DNA from: Stichopus chloronotus | Taxonomy: Eukaryota; Echinodermata; Holothuroidea; Aspidochirotida; Stichopodidae | DNA: 64,000 nt | Reading direction: 5' to 3' | Assembly (NCBI GenBank): GCA_021234535.1 | Contig: CM037846.1 | Span: 13,952,559-14,016,558 of the forward strand | Shown here: positions 62,586 through 64,000 of the stretch, one piece after another | Numbering within the stretch: the first letter of the stretch is position 1 | Layout: every line of letters begins with the position of its first letter | The notes under the pieces: model-generated | Database searches by the model: none | The model's input: the letters and a program-made list of their open reading frames with translations, nothing else | What the model was told of the DNA's origin: nothing | Translations under genes and position numbers: made by a program

Positions 62586-62590
<5 letters not shown>
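61829..62590 (+). repeat. unclassified ~760 bp repeat, copy 2
   Basis: Same orientation as copy 1 at 55921-56690 and begins at the same base (after 'ttgcaaa'). Its right end runs into a longer GA microsatellite. Confidence 0.8.
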
Positions 62591-62620
<30 letters not shown>

Positions 62621-62720
62621 GAGAGAGAGAGAGAGAGAGATATTAGCTCTAGAGAGCATCTAGAGCGAGAGAAGCGCTATCGGACTATAGAGATAGATAG
62701 ATGAGAGAGAGAGAGATAGC
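62585..62720. repeat. (GA)n microsatellite and GATA-rich tract
   Basis: Interrupted AG repeats to about 62641, then 'gatagatagatgagagaga' and related low-complexity sequence. It forms the tail of repeat copy 2. Confidence 0.9.
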
Positions 62721-62888
62721 TAGCGTCGAGATAGAGATAGTTTGATCTTTTCTGTTTTGTAAAACACATCGGGACATAATCATCATTAATCAGCCATCAA
62801 ATCTGCTCGTTGTCCCCTCCCTCATCCAGAACTTGTCGTGGCAACTCTTTTATTCTCGTCCCAACTCGGCCTGCAATCTATCTAACAA

Positions 62889-63080
62889 TGGTCAATCTGA
62901 CCAAGTATGGTCATTTTTTGACCATGCCAATTGTGTTTAACTATGCACCTATACAAGTATGGTCAAATTTGACCATAGTCCAATGTCATACACATGACCA
63001 TATTGCAATGGTCAAAAAAATTGACCATAATACAGATCAAAATTACATAATTAAATGGTCAATTTGACTATAACATGGTC
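62889..63080. repeat. cluster of TGGTCA / TGACCA palindromes
   Basis: At least ten TGGTCA or TGACCA words within 190 bp, several paired as short inverted repeats (atggtcaaatttgaccat, atggtcaaaaaaattgaccat, tggtcaatttgac). No coding or CRISPR-like architecture. Confidence 0.7.
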
Positions 63081-63489
63081 AGCTATTTCCTACAATGTTT
63101 ATGCCACAGAGCACTTGGGATAACACATCAGCATACCGTGGTAACAGTCGGGACATTCCAACTCCCCAGTCCATAGACCTTTAGCTTTAAAGATCTGCTT
63201 GTTATGTTAATAACTAACTGATAACCAACTTAAAACAATAAGGCAAATATTTCTTTGTCCAACTTCATTTATTCAGGAATTCAGCAATCAACATTCATTA
63301 ATTTTAAATTAAACAAAGCGAATAACTTACAATAATGTTAGAATGAAATGATGTAAAGGAATCTATAATGTACACAATTGTTGGAAAATAACAATTATTA
63401 TATTATAAAGGGCAATTCCATGCAGCAGGTTAAAAAACTCACAAATATAAGTGTCGTGTAACATGAAAAGCAGTCAGTCGTCACCCAAG

Positions 63490-63777
63490 TTACAAATTTA
63501 CAGGTAGTCTACAGAAATTCTCAATTGGCACAGCTCTATGCTTGACATCAAATTCAGACAAGAGCCCAAAAGGCAGTGGTTCCTTGAGCATATCACAGAC
63601 AGACACAAACACACACCAACCTGACCACATAGGTTCCTTTTGCCAGTGCATGGAACCAAAAATGCAGAGTAGCTCATATTCCACAGCATGTACTGAGAGT
63701 GTTTTGTACACATTAGGGCCTAGTATGCTCACCATGGTATGCCCTAACAATGAACTAGGAGGGTGACATTGCCGCAC
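63490..63777 (-). CDS. possible terminal exon of an unknown gene or transposon
   Basis: A 95-codon minus-strand frame encodes a protein-like stretch (LGHTMVSILGPNVYKTL, WQKEPMWSGWCVFVSVCDML, FDVKHRAVPIENFCRLPVNL, stop). AATAAA follows on the same strand at 63273-63268. I do not recognise the family. The start cannot be set and the upstream part may lie outside the window. It could also be a relic of a DNA transposon ORF. Confidence 0.3.
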   Translation of the reverse strand: MRQCHPPSSLLGHTMVSILGPNVYKTLSVHAVEYELLCIFGSMHWQKEPMWSGWCVFVSVCDMLKEPLPFGLLSEFDVKHRAVPIENFCRLPVNL

Positions 63778-63835
63778 AATGTTAGAAGCACTAACTTCAT
63801 GATTTTGGATTTACCGTCCAGGATTTTTGTTAGGA

Positions 63836-63902
63836 TTAACCCCATCCCCTAAATAACTACCCCTAATCCTATCCCTAACACTAACCCTTACCATAACCAT
63901 GT
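63836..63902. repeat. degenerate CCCTAA-like (telomere-type) repeats
   Basis: A run of variants such as 'cccctaa', 'ccctaacac' and 'taaccct' over ~65 bp. It is too degenerate for a telomere; an interstitial relic or plain low-complexity DNA. Confidence 0.45.
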
Positions 63903-64000
63903 CGTCACACTTCACTGAACCCATTAGTGCTTCTATTATTTTGCAGCACCGTCATGATGCTAGGATAGTGTCTGTTTAAGAATGAGTATAAATTAATTGT

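Noticed and set aside
62889..63080. CRISPR-like array
   Set aside because: Repeat words are 6 bp, in both orientations and unevenly spaced, in a eukaryotic context.
63836..63902. Telomere
   Set aside because: The CCCTAA variants are too degenerate and too few, and sequence continues beyond them.

Overview
The window is animal nuclear DNA: AT-rich, with short exons, long introns, GT-AG splice sites, microsatellites and many decayed transposable elements. PMS1-like and TEX12-like genes, an L1/Tx1-type LINE family, repeated 'aggcctaggc' motifs and GGTCAAAGGTCA-bearing tandem repeats suggest a marine deuterostome, most likely an echinoderm (a sea cucumber is plausible). That placement is inference. 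All gene models below were assembled by hand from reading frame, splice sites and phase.

Layout. 1-9.4 kb: the 5' end of a minus-strand gene for a secreted or surface protein (coding exons at 9209-9367 and 3871-4091; the rest probably lies left of the window), with tandem repeats and a TIR element around it. 9.4-15.4 kb: no convincing gene, several local repeat clusters. 15.4-37.7 kb: a complete minus-strand PMS1 mismatch-repair gene of 14 coding exons whose phases all agree, giving 1061 codons with GHKL ATPase motifs, an HMG box and a MutL C-terminal domain. Its introns hold a ~530 bp fold-back element and two copies of a 200 bp MITE. 38-43 kb: intergenic. 43.2-46.1 kb: a plus-strand four-exon gene of 173 codons whose C-terminus resembles TEX12, a synaptonemal complex central element protein. 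PMS1 and this gene are divergently arranged.

47.7-62.7 kb is a transposon graveyard. It holds one nearly full-length but broken LINE (A, minus), two truncated relatives (B, plus; C, minus), a 1.3 kb insertion in A flanked by AATTAA on both sides and starting with a near-perfect hairpin, a second insertion splitting ORF1 of A, and a ~760 bp unclassified repeat present twice with almost no length change, each copy abutting a LINE fragment at the same base. The right edge has a cluster of TGGTCA/TGACCA palindromes, a possible terminal exon of an unknown gene and degenerate CCCTAA-like repeats.

The two confidently placed cellular genes both belong to DNA repair or meiosis, but nothing in the sequence shows co-regulation.
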